64,000 bases of DNA from Gentiana macrophylla (lineage: Eukaryota; Streptophyta; Magnoliopsida; Gentianales; Gentianaceae), in contig CM047808.1 in NCBI GenBank assembly GCA_026214975.1, positions 53,904,583 through 53,968,582 on the forward strand, written 5' to 3'. A model generated the notes under the pieces. It was not told where the DNA came from. It searched no databases and was given only the letters and a program-made list of their open reading frames with translations. A program made the translations under genes and the position numbers. Below are positions 11,869 to 25,820 of this stretch, in pieces (the first letter of the stretch is position 1; each line of letters starts with the position of its first letter).

Positions 11869-13862
11869 CTACTTGTGCTTTAGGTAATGTTTCAGCATGT
11901 GGCCGTTAACTGTGAAAGTTTGCCCAGAGTGTTCATGTCTAACTTCACATGCACCTGAATTGTAGACTTTCGTGACTACATGTGGTCCATACCATCTAGA
12001 CTTCAACTTCCCAGGAAAAAGACGAAAATGCGAGGTGTATACCAGCACCTTATCTCCTACTTGAAATGTGCCGTTCAGAATCTTCTTATCATGCAAGCGT
12101 TTCTTTCTTTGCTTGTAAATACTTGCATTCTCATACGCTTGAAGTCTAAACTCCTCCAATCTAGTCAACTCTAGCATTCTTTTTTCACCGGTTAAATCCT
12201 AATCCATGTTTAGAAATCTCGTAGCCCACAGTGCTCGGTGCTCGAGTTCTACCGGTAAATGACATGCTTTTCCAAACACTACATATATGGAGACATCCCA
12301 ATCGTGGTCCTATAAGCTGTTATGTACGCCCAAAGAGCATCATCTAATTTCAAAGACCTATCTTTCCTTGTGGGATTCACAGTCTTCTCTAAAATCCTCT
12401 TAATCTCTCTGTTCGTGACTTCTACTTGTCCACTCATCTGGGGGTGATATGCTGCTGCAATCTTATGTCTAACCCCATATCTCATCATCAACTTCTCAAA
12501 CAACCTGTTACAGAAATGACTCCCTCCGTCACTAATTATGGCTCTGGGCACTCCAAACCTGGTCAAATGTTTTTCTTAAGAAATATCAGGACAACCCTGG
12601 CATCATTAGTAGGTGAAGCTACCGCTTCCACCCATTTGGAAACATAATCGACTGCTACCAGGATGTAATGATTTGATTCTAATGATGTGAACGGTCCCAC
12701 AAAATCAATTCCCCAAACATCGAATAACTCCACTTCTAAGATACTCTGCAGTGGCATCTCGTTCCGCTTAGAAATATTACCGGTCATTTGACAGGAATGA
12801 CAGGATCTTGTAAACTCGTAAGCAGATTTATGAATTGTTGGCCAATAGAATCCACACTGCAGTACCTTTGCCGCTATCTTGTCTGGCCCATAATGACCTC
12901 CAGCTTCTCTAGAATGACACATGTGCAAAATACATGGAATCTCATCATCGTGGACGAATCTCCTAAGAATGGCATCAGGGCACAACTTGTATAGGTATGG
13001 GTCGTCCCAATGATAATACTTCAGATATGTGAAAAACTTCTTCTTATCTGCATTATTGAATTCTTGTGGTAGGTACATTCCTGCTAAGTAATTCACAATG
13101 TCAGCAAACCAATGGTATACCTTGCCCACCCTTTTTATCTTTGATTTCCTCATCAAAATCTTGTAAGAGTAGAATCCATCTTAATAATCTCGGCTTGGAG
13201 TCTTGCTTTGTTAGAAGGTATTTCAAAGATGCATGGTCAGTGAATACAATGACTTTCGATCCTATCAGATAAGGTCGAAACTTGTCAAATGCAAAGATTA
13301 CAGCTAAGAGTTCCTGCTCCGTAGTCGCATAATTCCTCTGGGCACTGTTAAGGGTACGACTGGTGTAATAAATAGGCATAAAGATTTTATCCTCCCTTTG
13401 TCCTAGGGCTGCTCTAACTGCTGTGTCGCTTGCATTACACATAAGATCAAAAGGTTTTTTCCAATCTGGTGCTACCAGAATTGCGGCGGTTATAAGCATC
13501 CGCTTCAATGTGTTGAACGCTCTCTTGACTCTTCTCCAAATACGAAAGGTACATCCTTTGCAAGCAATTCCGTCAAAGGTCTAGAAACTTTAGAGAAGTC
13601 TTTGATAAACCACCTATAAAATCCTGCGTGGCCAAGAAAGGCTCGCAATGTCTTTAAGTTCATTGGAGGAGGTAACTTCTCTATCACCTCTATCTTCGCT
13701 CTATCAACTTCCATTCCTTTCTTTGAAATTCTATGACCCAACACTATGCCTTCTGTAACCATAAAATGGCATTTTTCCCAGTTAAGTACAAGGTTGGTCT
13801 CATGCATTTATCGAAGCTATCTCCAAATACGGAGAAATCATCTATGAAAATTTCTAGAAAAT
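11869..13862 (-). pseudogene. pol: Element B pol, 3' half: RT C-terminus, RNase H, integrase; broken
   Basis: Read from right to left this contains the tail of RT with a decayed FIDDF-type catalytic motif (near 13835), the RNase H domain (DASDTAV, then [11 protein letters not shown], 13101-13508), the integrase HHCC finger ([13 protein letters not shown] ... CHSCQ, 12563-13156), the integrase core with WGIDFVGPF and ISDGGSHF, and the C-terminal domain with [10 protein letters not shown] (11869-12177). In this family the integrase inserts the cDNA. Frames shift near 12180-12280, 12563, 13100 and 13505, so no full product is possible. The RT is cut at 13862 by element F and continues at 25821. 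Confidence 0.85.
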
Positions 13863-15602
13863 TGTTCGCGGTTTTATACAAAGCAAAAGATAACAAGTAA
13901 TAAAATAAAACCGATGTCAGCCCCCAAGTGCGAAGGCTCGCAGCTATAGTGGTGAAACGGATCGTATCCATGAGGACTTGCAACGAAAAAGAGTTTTTGC
14001 CTTCGATTTCTTTTATAAAGTTGATGATTATGATCTCGGATTTTCAATTAACAAACTAAGGTAGCAAGCGTGAAAATAAATAAAACTACGATAATAAAAA
14101 TTTATAATTTAAAACAACTAGAACGCACCGATGATCCACCACCCCACGAAAATAACAAGAAAGACACATATTCATTCGTAAGTTCTTGGATTATTATACG
14201 CTAAAGAGGCATTTTCCTTTCGGTTCATCGCCTTTTAATTAGTTCACCACTCTCGGTACAACTAAAGCATTTACGGATCAAAGATATGGATATAAATCCT
14301 AATCTAATAACATTCACCCTCAACTTACGTATGTTGGAAGAATATTATCATTCTCCTTCACGGTAATCTACGAATTTATCAACTATCGTATCTAAATTCG
14401 ATTAGCATGCAACATAAGTATAGATCATACAAATTGCACATAAACAATTCAAACATGAAGGAAGAACAAGAAACTCACTAGAACAAATGAAAACGAAATC
14501 CTTGTTTATTCCGGTGATGGTGGCTTCACAAAGGTGGTTCTAGCTTAGAGACCTTAGCCAATCATCCTCGATTATGATTTCAGAATCAGGGCCGTAGCTC
14601 CAGCATTACAACAGTACTACTATTCTAATTTATTCGGCATAACGCTTACAGAGTATTTACATAAAAGACGGGAAAAGTAAAAGCTTGGCCAAAAGTGACC
14701 AAGGAGGGGCGCCTTTATGTATGGAAATGAGGGAGTTCTTATAGGGAGAGTTGAGGGGAGGTGTATAAGGGAGAGGTTGTAGTTGAGGGAGATATTTTTG
14801 GGAGAATATGCTAAGGAATATTCTCAAGTTTGTTATAAGCATGTGGGAGGTGATAATGACTTTGCATGTGAAGGTGAGGAGTCACTAAAATAGCATGTGG
14901 AGTTTGTTATGACTCATCATCATCATCATTAAGGAGCACATGGAGTAACATGCATCAAACTTGGCCAAAATATCTCCGGTTCGTCCGTAATTCCAATGAT
15001 TCGGTAAAAAATCATAACTTGAGTTGTAGACCTCCGATTGACGTGATTCAAAATGCGTTGGAAAGCTCATTTTAGTATCTACAACTTTCGTCAAGAACTC
15101 TTCCCTGAAAATGCCTCTAAGTCGGGTAAAATTTCCATCGAAAAACAGGTTACGGTAGAAGCACGTTGGAAAATATTGATCCGTTGATCTCGTAAACTCG
15201 TGGCATCTTCTTCTTTTCCTCAAAATCCATCTTTTAGGCCTCAAAATATAATGTTACGTGGCATATTTTGAAATACTTGATCAACAAGTTTGGGCCGAAT
15301 CGAATCGAGCTTTCTTTATTTGAATCGAGTTTCTTCTTAATCTTCATCGATCTTCGTTTAAGCTCCTCATTTAACATGCAAGCGTACTACATTCATGATA
15401 ACATCGTGCAAAATGTAACATCTCATATTCAAAGATTTTTATCAATGAAACCACATAATTAACACAAATTTGCACTTAACCACTTTTAAAACTCATTTGC
15501 TCAATAATTCGATTAAACCCTTGATTTCTATGCAAATTATACGAATATGGAGGAAATTGTTATAAAATATAACATTAGAAATCGTATAAAATCACCTAAA
15601 CA
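13863..15602 (-). repeat. 3' LTR of element F
   Basis: It runs TGTTCGCGG ... CACCTAAACA, 1740 bp, against 1738 bp for the partner at 24078-25815. Differences between the two LTRs are unusually rich in one- to three-base insertions and deletions. A short TCA-repeat occurs near 14911 in both. The only ORFs are small, and they differ between the two copies. Confidence 0.88.
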
Positions 15603-17986
15603 ACTCCCCACACTTAGCTTTTGCTCGTCCCAGCAAAACAAAACAAAAATCAAGGCTCGAAAAAGATAGACACCTCAGCCAAATAGAACATATACTCAAT
15701 AAATCGAGGTTCACCACGATGTGTGTGCATAGCCATAGAAAACTTCCACTAAGTCCAAACTTGAAAATTCAAAGCAAACTAGCTAATACCCCTTCAAACT
15801 AGTAATAATGATACTTATAAGATGTACCCTACAAAACGTGACATATCACGAAAGAATGATAGAATATATCTAGGGCCTTTACGATATACTCAGAGGATAA
15901 TCCCTACAACATATCTGTCACATTATACTTTGGGGATAAGGTATACGATAACTAAGTCCTTAACTTATTCATAATAATAAATTTTTCGATTTTTATTTCA
16001 CTTTTTTTTCTTTTTTTTCAACACACATCGAATGAGCTTTTGCCCGTCATACTAGAATAGGACATTTTGAGATAATCCCTATCTACTCAAATCATAAGGC
16101 GACTTTTTCTAAGCTGTCGTGAGCTTTTGGTCATCATAGTGGTATAGGACATTTCGAGATAATGCCTACCGCACTCAAATCATCGACCGACTTTCGACAC
16201 ACATAATTGATTACTTTTTTGAGATTTACGCGAAGCGGTGGTTAACATGCTAAAAGCAATTCAAACCTCTTGAGCATAACACCTCAAGCAATGATTTATT
16301 TGTTAATTATTGTGCAAGAACATTAGTTATGTTTCACTTATCACATTCAAACGTTCGGATATTCACAATATATCATACTCGGCTATAAACACAAACTATC
16401 ATAATTCTCACGATACATTACGTTAGCACTAAGCACATGACTTATAAGATAATCAAAAATCACTAATCAAAAAGGGATATAGCTTTATAATTTAGCTCAT
16501 CATTCACTATGGCTCGTGAAAAATATATTGGGTGAAACAACTAACTTATCGAACATACGGAATATAGCATTAATGACTATAAAAATAACGAACAAAGATA
16601 TGCATTGTTTACTCGGGACTAAACAAAAATTTGAAAATTTAGCCCATTTAGCATAGAATCAAAATAATTTAAGCAAATGGTAGATACATATAACCCGATC
16701 CTCCCCACACTTAAATCACAACATGTCCTCGGGTTGTGCGAGAATGTAAAAAGAAAAAGAACACTTAGGCGATTGTGGTTCGAAAGTGGCAATTCGGAAG
16801 TGGCCTAGAATCGACTCGAAATGCTCGATGAAATCAGTGAGATCGTGGACCATCCACCGTAAACCGATTTATCTAAAAGCTCACAATCGCTATCGCAAAA
16901 ATCACGCACACCATGGGAAAACAAGGCGTACCTCGGGGATAGGGGCACAAAGATGATAGACAAGGCAACATCATGGAATAAAGACAGAAATAAACTACAG
17001 GAAAAAGGAAAAGATATCTAGGTTACCGTCCTAGTAGGGCTTAATTATAGTCGGGAGCTCGACTAGACAATAAAATTTCAACTCGGTCGACTTTGAATTT
17101 CCTATTCCTTAGTTGCATAGTAGTTGAATTAATACATGTCACACATTATTTGAAAATTTAAATCAGACTAGGTCATGATATGAAATATGTGACAAAGTAT
17201 TAACTATGAGTCTTTTATACCCAGATCCTCAAGGGTTATTTCAAATTGTTCTAACAACCTAAATCTAAGAAATGATGCATTTGAATTTTTTCTTTGTACT
17301 TCCTCGGGATTTTCGGATAACCTCCTAATCGTTCCCTTTAAATGACATTCAAACATTCATCCTGAGACTTGGTGAAACAAAATGAAAATCAATCCGAAGT
17401 ATTAGAAAACTATTATCCAAAGTATGAGTAAAGTATCATGCAAAATGTAGAGTTTTTGTTTTTTTTTTTTTTTTTTTTTTTAAAACGGGTTGCCTCCCGG
17501 TAGCGCTTTTGGTTAATGTCGTTTGCTCGACAACCCAAAAATTTTCAACCCGGGTCAGGCCAGTGAGGCCTCTTTCCGGAATCATTTTTGATTTCCTCGG
17601 GGTCAATAGTATGGATCCCACAAAAACAAAGTCTCGCCAACGTATTGGCCATATCAGTAAACTTCTGTATCCACTTAGTTCCTATGATTCTTCTCTTCTT
17701 CTTTTTAGGTTTCGGTTCCACAAGGTCGAGGTGTATCATCGATAATCACAATATCATCAAAGAATTCACAGAGACGTAAATCATCGGGTTCCAAAAGATC
17801 GGAATTTGTCTTGACTAGGGACGTCGTTTAGATGGAAAACCAGTTGGTCGTTCCTTTTGTTGACCAATATAGTGTTTCAACCGATGACCATTCACTCGAA
17901 CAATTCTCCACGCTTATTTTTCAATTCGACGGCTCCACTAGGGAAAACTGAGAAATTTCAAAGGGGCGGACCAACGGGTGCGTAGC
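15603..17986 (-). other. Element F 3' non-coding region
   Basis: This is 2.4 kb between the PPT and the end of integrase without a conserved frame. It holds a T run at about 17460-17480 on the plus strand followed by GGGTTGCCTCCCGGTAGCGC (17485-17504), a conserved non-coding block that I recall downstream of integrase in eudicot Athila elements. No env-like frame is visible. Confidence 0.65.
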
Positions 17987-20850
17987 TTACCAGAAGCAGA
18001 TGTAACCTGGTATTATATAGTAAAACCCATTCGCCTCTTTGAATTCTCTATGCTTGATTTTCTTGTCGTGAAGAAGTTTAGTCCTCTCCTTCATCGATTC
18101 TTGAGCTCTCGTAGGCCTGGAGTCCGAACTCATCAAGCCCTGCAATCGCAACAATCGCTTTTCTCTGCATAACCGGCTGTCGAAGTTCAAGAATTTAATA
18201 GCCCGAATGCTCGTGCTCAAGCTCGATTAGCGGGTGGCAGCCTTACCATAAACCATCTCGAAGCGGAGGCGTGCCAATAGGAGTTTTGAAAGTCGCATCC
18301 TGTAGGCCCCAGTACATCATCCAGCCGCTCCGATCCGTCCTATGAGAATTCACCGTCTTCTCAAGAATGCTTTTCAGGCTTGGTTACTTACTTCAACTTG
18401 TCCACTCGTCTGAGGGTGATAAGGGGTACTTGATTTTGTGTTTCACCCCATATCGTTCTAAAATCTTTTCTAATGGAGTATTGTAGAAGTGAGTTCCTAA
18501 ATCACCGATGAGAGCTCGTGGACAACCAAACCGTGTAAAAATGTTTTCCTCAGAAGCTCTTGACCACCTTGTGGTCGTTCCGCTGATGTTGCTATTGCCT
18601 CTACCCACTTTGACACGTAGTCGGCCGCAGACGAGAATGTACTTGTTCCCATACGAGGATGGAAACGGTCCCATGAAGTCAATACCCCATACGTCGAAAA
18701 CTTCACATTGTTGAATGGGGTGTAGGGGCATGTCCATTCGCCGAGAAAGTTTACGGCGCGTGGCACCGGTCACACCTTTACAAAACTCTCTGTATCCTTA
18801 AAAATTGTCGGCCGGTAGAAACAGGTGAAAAATCTTCGCAGCATCTTCCCGGCTCCATAATGACCTCCCACAGTCCGTCATGGCATTGCTCTATAATGTC
18901 CCTGCTCGAACTCGGGGACACACCTACGGAGTAATCCATCCTTACAACGCTTGAAGAGAATAGGTCGTCCCACACATAATAGTTCAAATCCAAAAGAATT
19001 TCTTCTCTTTGCTGCGATATGTCAGTCAGGGTCCGAGATATGCGCGCTCAAGAAGTTTGCAAAGGTGCAAACCAAGGAGAACCTTTTCGATGACGAGGCG
19101 GGAATAACCTCGCACACATCAATAGTCATGAGTTGCTCGGTTGGAAAATCAATTCCAATCTCATCCGACTCTATTTGATGATCATCGGTCGGCCGAGACA
19201 TGTGATCGGCTACCACATTCTTGCTACCCTTCTTGTCCCGGATATGAACATCAAACTCTTGTAAAATCAAGATCCATCTCATCAAACGAGGCTTGGCATC
19301 GGCCTTGCTCAACGAGATACTTCAATGCAGAATGGTCTCGTCTGCATCAGTAACTTCCGACCCAAGCAAATAGCTTCTAAATTTATCCATGGCAAAAACT
19401 CACGCCAACAACTCCTTCTCGGTTGTTGCATAATTTACTTGTCTTTGGGTTTAAAGTGTGACTAAGCGTAGTAGATAGGTTGGAACACCGCCGTCCACTC
19501 TCGACCTAGCACCGCTCCCATTGCATAATTAGAAGCATCACACATAAGCTCGAAGGAGCTTTCAATCGGTGCTATAAGAATTGGCGAGGTAATCAACTTG
19601 TCTTTTAATTCTTTAAAAGCTCTTTCACACTCGGGGTGAAAACAAATTTCACATCCTCTCTTAAGAGAGTTGACAAAGGCTTGGCTATCTTAGAAAAGTC
19701 TTTAATGAACCGCCTATAGAATCCAACATGACCCAAGAATCCTCTTACTTCTCTTACATTTTTAGGGTATGTCATTTTTCAATAGCTTTTACCTTCGCTT
19801 TGTCAACCTCTATACCTTCCTTGGACACCTTGTGTCCAAGAACAATTCCTTCTTCCACCATTAGGTGGCACTTCTCCCAATTTAAGACTAAGTCCTTCTC
19901 TGCACCGGACAGAACTTTATCAAGATTGTGTAAGCAGTGGTGAAACTGTCCCGAATACTGAGAAGTCATCCATAAAAATTTCCATCACCTTCTCCACTAA
20001 ACCATTGAAGATAGCCAAAGCATACATCTTTGAAATGTAGCCAGTGCGTTCTGAGACCAAATGGCATCCTTCGTAAGCGAAGGTACCGGAGGGGCAGTGA
20101 AGGTAGTCTTTTCTTGATCAATTGGGGGTCGATAGCTATCCGAAAGTATCCGAATAGCCATCCAAAAACAATAAAATTGCTTGCCACTAAGCCTCTCAAG
20201 GAGCTGGTCAATGAATGGCAAGGAAAGTGGTCTTTTAGAGTTACCTCATTTAGTCTTCAGTAGTCGATGCAAACTCTATAACCAAAGTGACTTGTCGTAA
20301 GGCAATCTCTTCCCCTTTTCATTCTTTTCAATAGTAATCCCTCCTTTCTTTGGCACCACCTGAGTGGGGCTCACCCATTCACTATCGGCTATTGGGTAGA
20401 TGATACCCATGTCAAGCAATTTGATGATTTCCTTCTTAACGATTTCTGCATGTGAGGGTTTAGCCTTCTCGAGGTTGTCGCACCTTCTTCGATCCTCAAT
20501 GATCCACGATCTTATGCATCTGAGATATCGTGGCTTATCCCCTTAATATCTCCCACTTGCCAACCAAAGGCGAGGATATTATCTTGCGAGCACTTTGATA
20601 AGCTTTTCTTCCTCCTTCGGTTCTAACTTAGATGAAATGATCAAAGGAGCTTATCACCGTCCCTCGAGAAAAATGTATTTCAAGTGTTGAGGCAAGGGTT
20701 TCAACACTAAATCTCGACGGTGGCTTCTCCACACTTGGTCTCAATTTATCTCCTTAAGCTCTAGATCTCCAAGCTTATTATAAGGGCTATGAAGCATCAT
20801 GGCCTCCCCAGAGACAGGGCCTCATCTCCTTTTGCAAATCTGGGCATATC
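17987..20850 (-). pseudogene. pol: Element F pol: RT, RNase H, integrase; many frameshifts
   Basis: Right to left this holds the RT N-terminus (about 20330-20650), an RT core in two overlapping frames at 19966-20221, the conserved RT tail NLVLNWEKCHLM (19772-19969), RNase H (DASNYAM-type region near 19540 and the tail LMRWILILQEFDVHI, 19022-19312), the integrase finger and core (WGIDFMGPF, 18393-18773) and the C-terminal domain (to 17987). Nearly every domain is split by one-base shifts, more than in elements A or B. No functional product is expected. Domain order is the standard Ty3/gypsy order. Confidence 0.8.
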
Positions 20851-21030
20851 ACCATGCCTCTCCCTCATCTTCTTTCCTACCACCTCGTGGTAATCGAACT
20901 TTCCTTGTCAATCTCTTCTAAAAATTTTATCCACTCCTCATTAGTCCAAGTTGCGAGATAGTTTATTGAATTCTTCCTCATCCCAACTACCCATGAACAC
21001 TTGTTTATCATACTCATGCTGAAATCGTCC

Positions 21031-23607
21031 TCAATAGCTAAACAAGTGTCTTTGGGACGGGTGCTTCTTTGCATTACCCACATTGAACTTTATACTCTCA
21101 TCCTCCAAATGTAAGGTCACTTCGCCTTTGTGGGAATCTAGTAAGGCACGGGCGGTTGCAAGAAAAGGTCTTCCAAGGATCAAGGGGGTTTTCTTATCGT
21201 TGGTCATATCCATGATTACCCAATCAGCTGGGTATATGAAGTTCTTAACCTTGACCAATACATCTTCTACAATTCCCCTTGCATATTTCACACTTCTATC
21301 AGCAAGTTGAAGAGAAATAGGTTTAAGCGTAATAGATTGATCCAATCCAAGAGATTGGAAGATTGACGTAGACATCAGATTGATTGATGCTCCCGAATCA
21401 CACAAAACTTTGTGGAAGTCCACATTCCCAATAGTACACTAAATCGTAAATCTACCAGGTCGGGGCACTTCACGAGAAGTTTAGTCTGGCTGATTGCTGA
21501 GCATTCTCCATTCAATACTATGTGCTCGAGCTCTTGGAGCTTCTTTTTCGAACTCACTGCGTCCTTTATAAACTTTGTATACTTTGGCATTCCTATCAAA
21601 AGATCAACTAATGGAATGTTTGCCTCAGTATTCTTGAGCAAGTCGATAACCTTCTTATATTCTTTATCGATCGTTAATGATGACTTGTTCTTGTTAGGTG
21701 GGTAAGGAGATCAAACAAAGTCTTCCTCAAGAAAGTGCTTCTTTGCCGTCTTATCATTGATTGCTTTGTCTTCCCTATCCTTCCACCTCACATGCTTCCG
21801 AACACAACTTAGATTCGACTTCTTCTCTCAAGATTCTTCTCTTTATCATCGTATTCTCAACTTCCACATTTTCTTGAGAATTTTCTCTTTCACTTGGATC
21901 AATAGTAGTCCCAACATCTTTCTCGAGGAGAACAAAGATCTTCCCCCCTGCGTCTCTGCTCACGGGAGGGGCTACTCATTTTCCTGGTTGGCCTTTGACC
22001 GCCAACCGCTTTCCCACTCCTCGGTTTTATAGCATTCACTCATCTTGACCATAGTTCCATGGTGCAATGAGATCGGTGCAAGAATTCGGTCATTTTGGAC
22101 CTGATTAACCCCTCGGGGTTCTTCTCGATAAAACTTGGCGGTGACCTTGAGGTCGACTTCTTTGTCGCCGAAATTTGTCCCATTTGCACCTCCAAATTTC
22201 TCACCGTGTCTTGGTCGAGTACTTAAAGCATTTGCCAATTGAGTGTTGGCCGTGATTTGCTCGCTCAACTTTTGTTCTAAGATCGAAATGATTGATTTTG
22301 ATTTTGCGGTGGATTGGTGTTCCATCTTTGGTCGATAGTTGGATTGAAAATTGCTTTGATTAGGCCTAGGGGCCTGAAAATGATGGGGGTTTGCTTTGCC
22401 CGGAAAGGTCACTCCATCGGAAACCAGGGTGGTTCGGTTATAATTGAATCCTTGAGTGTTTTGATTCGACCGAAGGTCGATAATTTTGAGAAGTGAATGT
22501 ATTCACTTCTTCCGAATGCAACAATAGATGACATCGATGGAATGCGTGCCCAACGGTATCGCAATTTTGGCAAACGACATTGTTTTGAACAGCTTTGACA
22601 CGTGAGATCGGGTCAAGCCGGCATTGATTACTACGATGGCCTTGGCCATGGCAATTGACACACACAAGACTTTGAACATTCATTGCCGTCACTTGCTTCT
22701 GTAGTGCGGCCAACTGAGCTTTTAGAGACGTGGTCTCATCTACCTCATACTTCCCTGCAGTCGAGCTTTTCTGATTGGACGCACCTGCATAGGTAGGGGC
22801 ATAATTATACTTTGCAATATCTTCAAACAACATCCATCCCTCATCAGGTGTCTTTCTCAGAAATGCACCTCCAGCAGAACTATTCACCATTCCCTTAGTC
22901 AATTCAGTCAAACCACTGTAGAAAGTGTTGACCAATCTTTGTTTATCCAGCCCATGGTGGGGGCACTTTCTCAAGAGAGTCTTAAATCGTCTCCACGCAT
23001 CGTAAAAAGATTCCTTCTCAGATTGCACAAAAGTGAATATCTGATTCAGAAGATGAGCCGTCTTTGCGGTGGAAAGTCATCGCTCGTAAATTCTTTCTCC
23101 AACTCCTCCCACGAAGTAATGGATTCGATTGGTAAGGATTTATACCATTCTTTCGCTTCTCCTTCAGTGAGAAAGGAAAGAGTTTCATTTTCAGGGCGTC
23201 CTCAGTGACCCCTTTGATTAAAATAGTCCCGCACGATTCTAGAAATGAGTGAATGTGATCGTGCGGGTCCTCAGTGGAAAATCCATGAAATGTGGAACCT
23301 CTTACCAAATTGATTAAAGAAGTTTTGAGTTCGAATTATCAGCCGTGATTTCAGGAATCACGACCGCAGGATTAACTTTCACAGTAGATGGCATGGCAAA
23401 GTCTGCCAATGTCCGTTGCTCTGCCATTTCTTCAACCTGGGCTCCTACTTGAGCTTCTCCCTCAGCGTATCCTTCAGGATTGTTTCCTTCCGTGGTTCCC
23501 TCGTCCGTTGGTCCGGTGAGCCGGGCCAAACGTCTGTTTGGTCGAGCGATGGTTCGCTCTATCTCCGGATTATACAAAAGTGGTCCCCCGTGAGTTCGAG
23601 TTTGCAT
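21031..23607 (-). pseudogene. gag: Element F gag and protease; broken
   Basis: Gag begins near 23607 and runs through 23314-23607, 23018-23308 and 22438-23028, with the conserved block ESFYDAWRRFKTLLRKCP and FYSGLT, then two CCHC knuckles (CVNCHGQGHRSNQC and CQNCDTVGHAFHRC, near 22550-22670). The region 21700-22412 is a decayed linker. The protease at 21031-21641 has LCDSGASINLMSTSIF and the flap-end LILGRPFLATARA. In active elements gag forms the particle and the protease matures it. Frames change at 23314, 23028, about 22430, about 21700 and about 21400. Confidence 0.85.
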
Positions 23608-24077
23608 AAACTACGTTTGGGCACCAACACCTAAATCACGAGGTTTCGGGATTTTATCCTTATGCTTCCGCAGAGTGGGATTCACCGAGAATCCATCACC
23701 CAACCTCAATGATTGAAACGTGTTCCGTGTTCTTTTCTCTCTTTTTCGTAATTACCGAATCCACTCGGTATTTATCGAGAATTTTTTAAATTTTTTTTTT
23801 TTTTTTTTTTTTTTAGAATTAAAAAAACTATACTAAAACAGGCTCAAAAACAGTCTAAACAGCAGTAAAAGAAACAAAATACTATAAAACTAATACGTAA
23901 TGTAAAACGTAAGCTAAAAGAAAATATTTTTCTCTCTCTCGGTAATTACCGAAAGATTTTTTTTTTTTTTTTTTTATTTTATTATTTTATTGTTTAAGAC
24001 TAAAACAGATAACTTAGTTGACAAAAAACTAAAACGAAAATTTTCCGTGCCAAGTCCCCGCAACGGCGCCAAAAACT
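23608..24077 (-). other. Element F leader with tRNA-Asp primer binding site
   Basis: The PBS complement is at 24055-24071; the minus strand reads TGGCGCCGTTGC-GGGGA, the plant tRNA-Asp site with one base missing. The leader holds two plus-strand T runs (about 23795 and 23958), each preceded by a GGTAATTACCGA-like motif. There is no gene here. Confidence 0.8.
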
Positions 24078-25815
24078 TGTTCGCGGTTTTATACAAAGCA
24101 AAAGATAACAAGTAATAAAATAAAACCGATGTCACCCCAAGTGCGAAGGCTCGCGATATATAGTGGTGAAACCGGATCGTATCCGCAGGACTTGTACGAA
24201 AAAGAGTTTTTGCCTTCGATTTCTTTTATAAAGTTGATGATTATGATCTCGGATTTTCAATTAACAAACTAATGTAGCAAACGTGAAAATAAATAAAACT
24301 ACGATAATAAAAATTTATAATTTAAAACAACTAGAACGCACCGATGATCCACCACCCCACCGAAAATAACAAGAAAGACACATATTCATTCGTAAGTTCT
24401 TGGATTATTATTCGCTAAAGAGGCATTTTCCTTTCGGTTCATCGCCTTTTAATTAGTTCACCACTCTCGGTACAACTAAAGCATTTACGGATCAAAGATA
24501 TGGATATAAATCCTAATCTAATAACATTCACCCTCAACTTACGTATGTTGGAAGAATATTATCATTCTCCTTCACGGTAATCTACGAATTTATCAACTAT
24601 CGTATCTAAATTCGATTAGCATGCAACATAAGTATAGATCATACAAATTGCACATAAACAATTCAAACATGAAGGAAGAACAAGAAACTCACTAGAACAA
24701 ATGAAAACGAAATCCTTGTTTATTCCGGTGATGGTGGCTTCACAAAGGTGGTTCTAGCTTAGAGACCTTAGCCAATCATCCTCGATTATGATTTGAATCG
24801 GGGCCGTAGCTCAAAGATTACAACAAGATACTACTATTCTAATTTATTCTCGGCATAACGCTTACAGAGTATTTACATAAAAGACGGGAAAAGTAAAAGC
24901 TTGGCCAAAAGTGACCAAGGAGGGCGCCTTTATGTATGGAAATGAGGAGTTCTTATAGGGAGAGTTGGGGAGGTGTATAAGGAGAGGTTGTAGTTGAGGA
25001 GATATTTTTGGGAGAATATGCTAAGGAATATTCTCAAGTTTGTTATAAGCATGTGGGAGGTGATAATGACTTTGCATGTGAAGGTGAGAGTCACTAAAAT
25101 AGCATGTGGAGTTTGTTATGACTCATCATCATCATCATTAAGGAGCACATGGAGTAACATGCATCAAACTTGGCCAAAATATCTCCGGTTCGTCCGTAAT
25201 TCCAGCAGATTCGGTAAAAAATCATAACTTGAGTTGTAGACCTCCGATTGACGTGATTCAAAATGCGTTGGAAAGCTCATTTTAGTATCTACAACTTTCG
25301 TCAAGAACTCTTCCCTGAAAATGCCTCTAAGTCGGGTAAAATTTCCATCGAAAAACAGGTTACGGTAGAAGTGACGTTGGAAAATATTGATCCGTTGATC
25401 TCGTAAACTCGTGGCATCTCTTCTTTCCTCAAAATCCATCTTTTAGGCCTCAAAATATAATGTTACGTGGCATATTTTGAAATACTTGATCAACAAGTTT
25501 GGGCGAATCGAATCGAGCTTTCTTTATTTGAATCGAGCTTTCTTCTTAATCTTCATCTCGATCTTCGTTTAAGCTCCTCATTTAACATGCAAGCGCATCT
25601 ACATTCATGATAACATCGTGCAAAATGTAACATCTCATATTCAAAGATTTTTATCAATGAAACCACATAATTAACACAAATTTGCACTTAACCACTTTTA
25701 AAACTCATTTGCTCAATAATTCGATTAAACCCTTGATTTCTATGCAAATTATACGAATATGGAGGAAATTGTTATAAAATATAACATTAGAAATCGTATA
25801 AAATCACCCTAAACA
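24078..25815 (-). repeat. 5' LTR of element F
   Basis: It runs TGTTCGCGG ... CACCCTAAACA, 1738 bp, paired with 13863-15602. The target duplication AAAAT follows directly at 25816-25820. Confidence 0.88.
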
Positions 25816-25820
25816 AAAAT

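Larger units (their letters stand above)
13863..25815 (-). mobile_element. Athila-like Ty3/gypsy element F, complete but highly decayed
   Basis: F has both LTRs (13863-15602 and 24078-25815), a PPT (AAGTGTGGGGAGT on the minus strand next to 15602) and a tRNA-Asp PBS (24055-24071). It is flanked by the direct repeat AAAAT at 13858-13862 and 25816-25820. The flanks rejoin to the RT of element B exactly as in the uninterrupted RT of element A near 33170. At 11.95 kb it has the usual Athila size. Gag, protease, RT, RNase H and integrase are all present in order but fragmented. Confidence 0.88.

Noticed and set aside
14911..14935. TCA repeat that would encode or antisense a His or Met run
   Set aside because: It is a microsatellite inside the LTR of element F, present in both LTRs, with no conserved frame.
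21083..23634. Plus-strand ORFs of 60-97 codons
   Set aside because: They are shadows of the minus-strand gag-protease region of element F.
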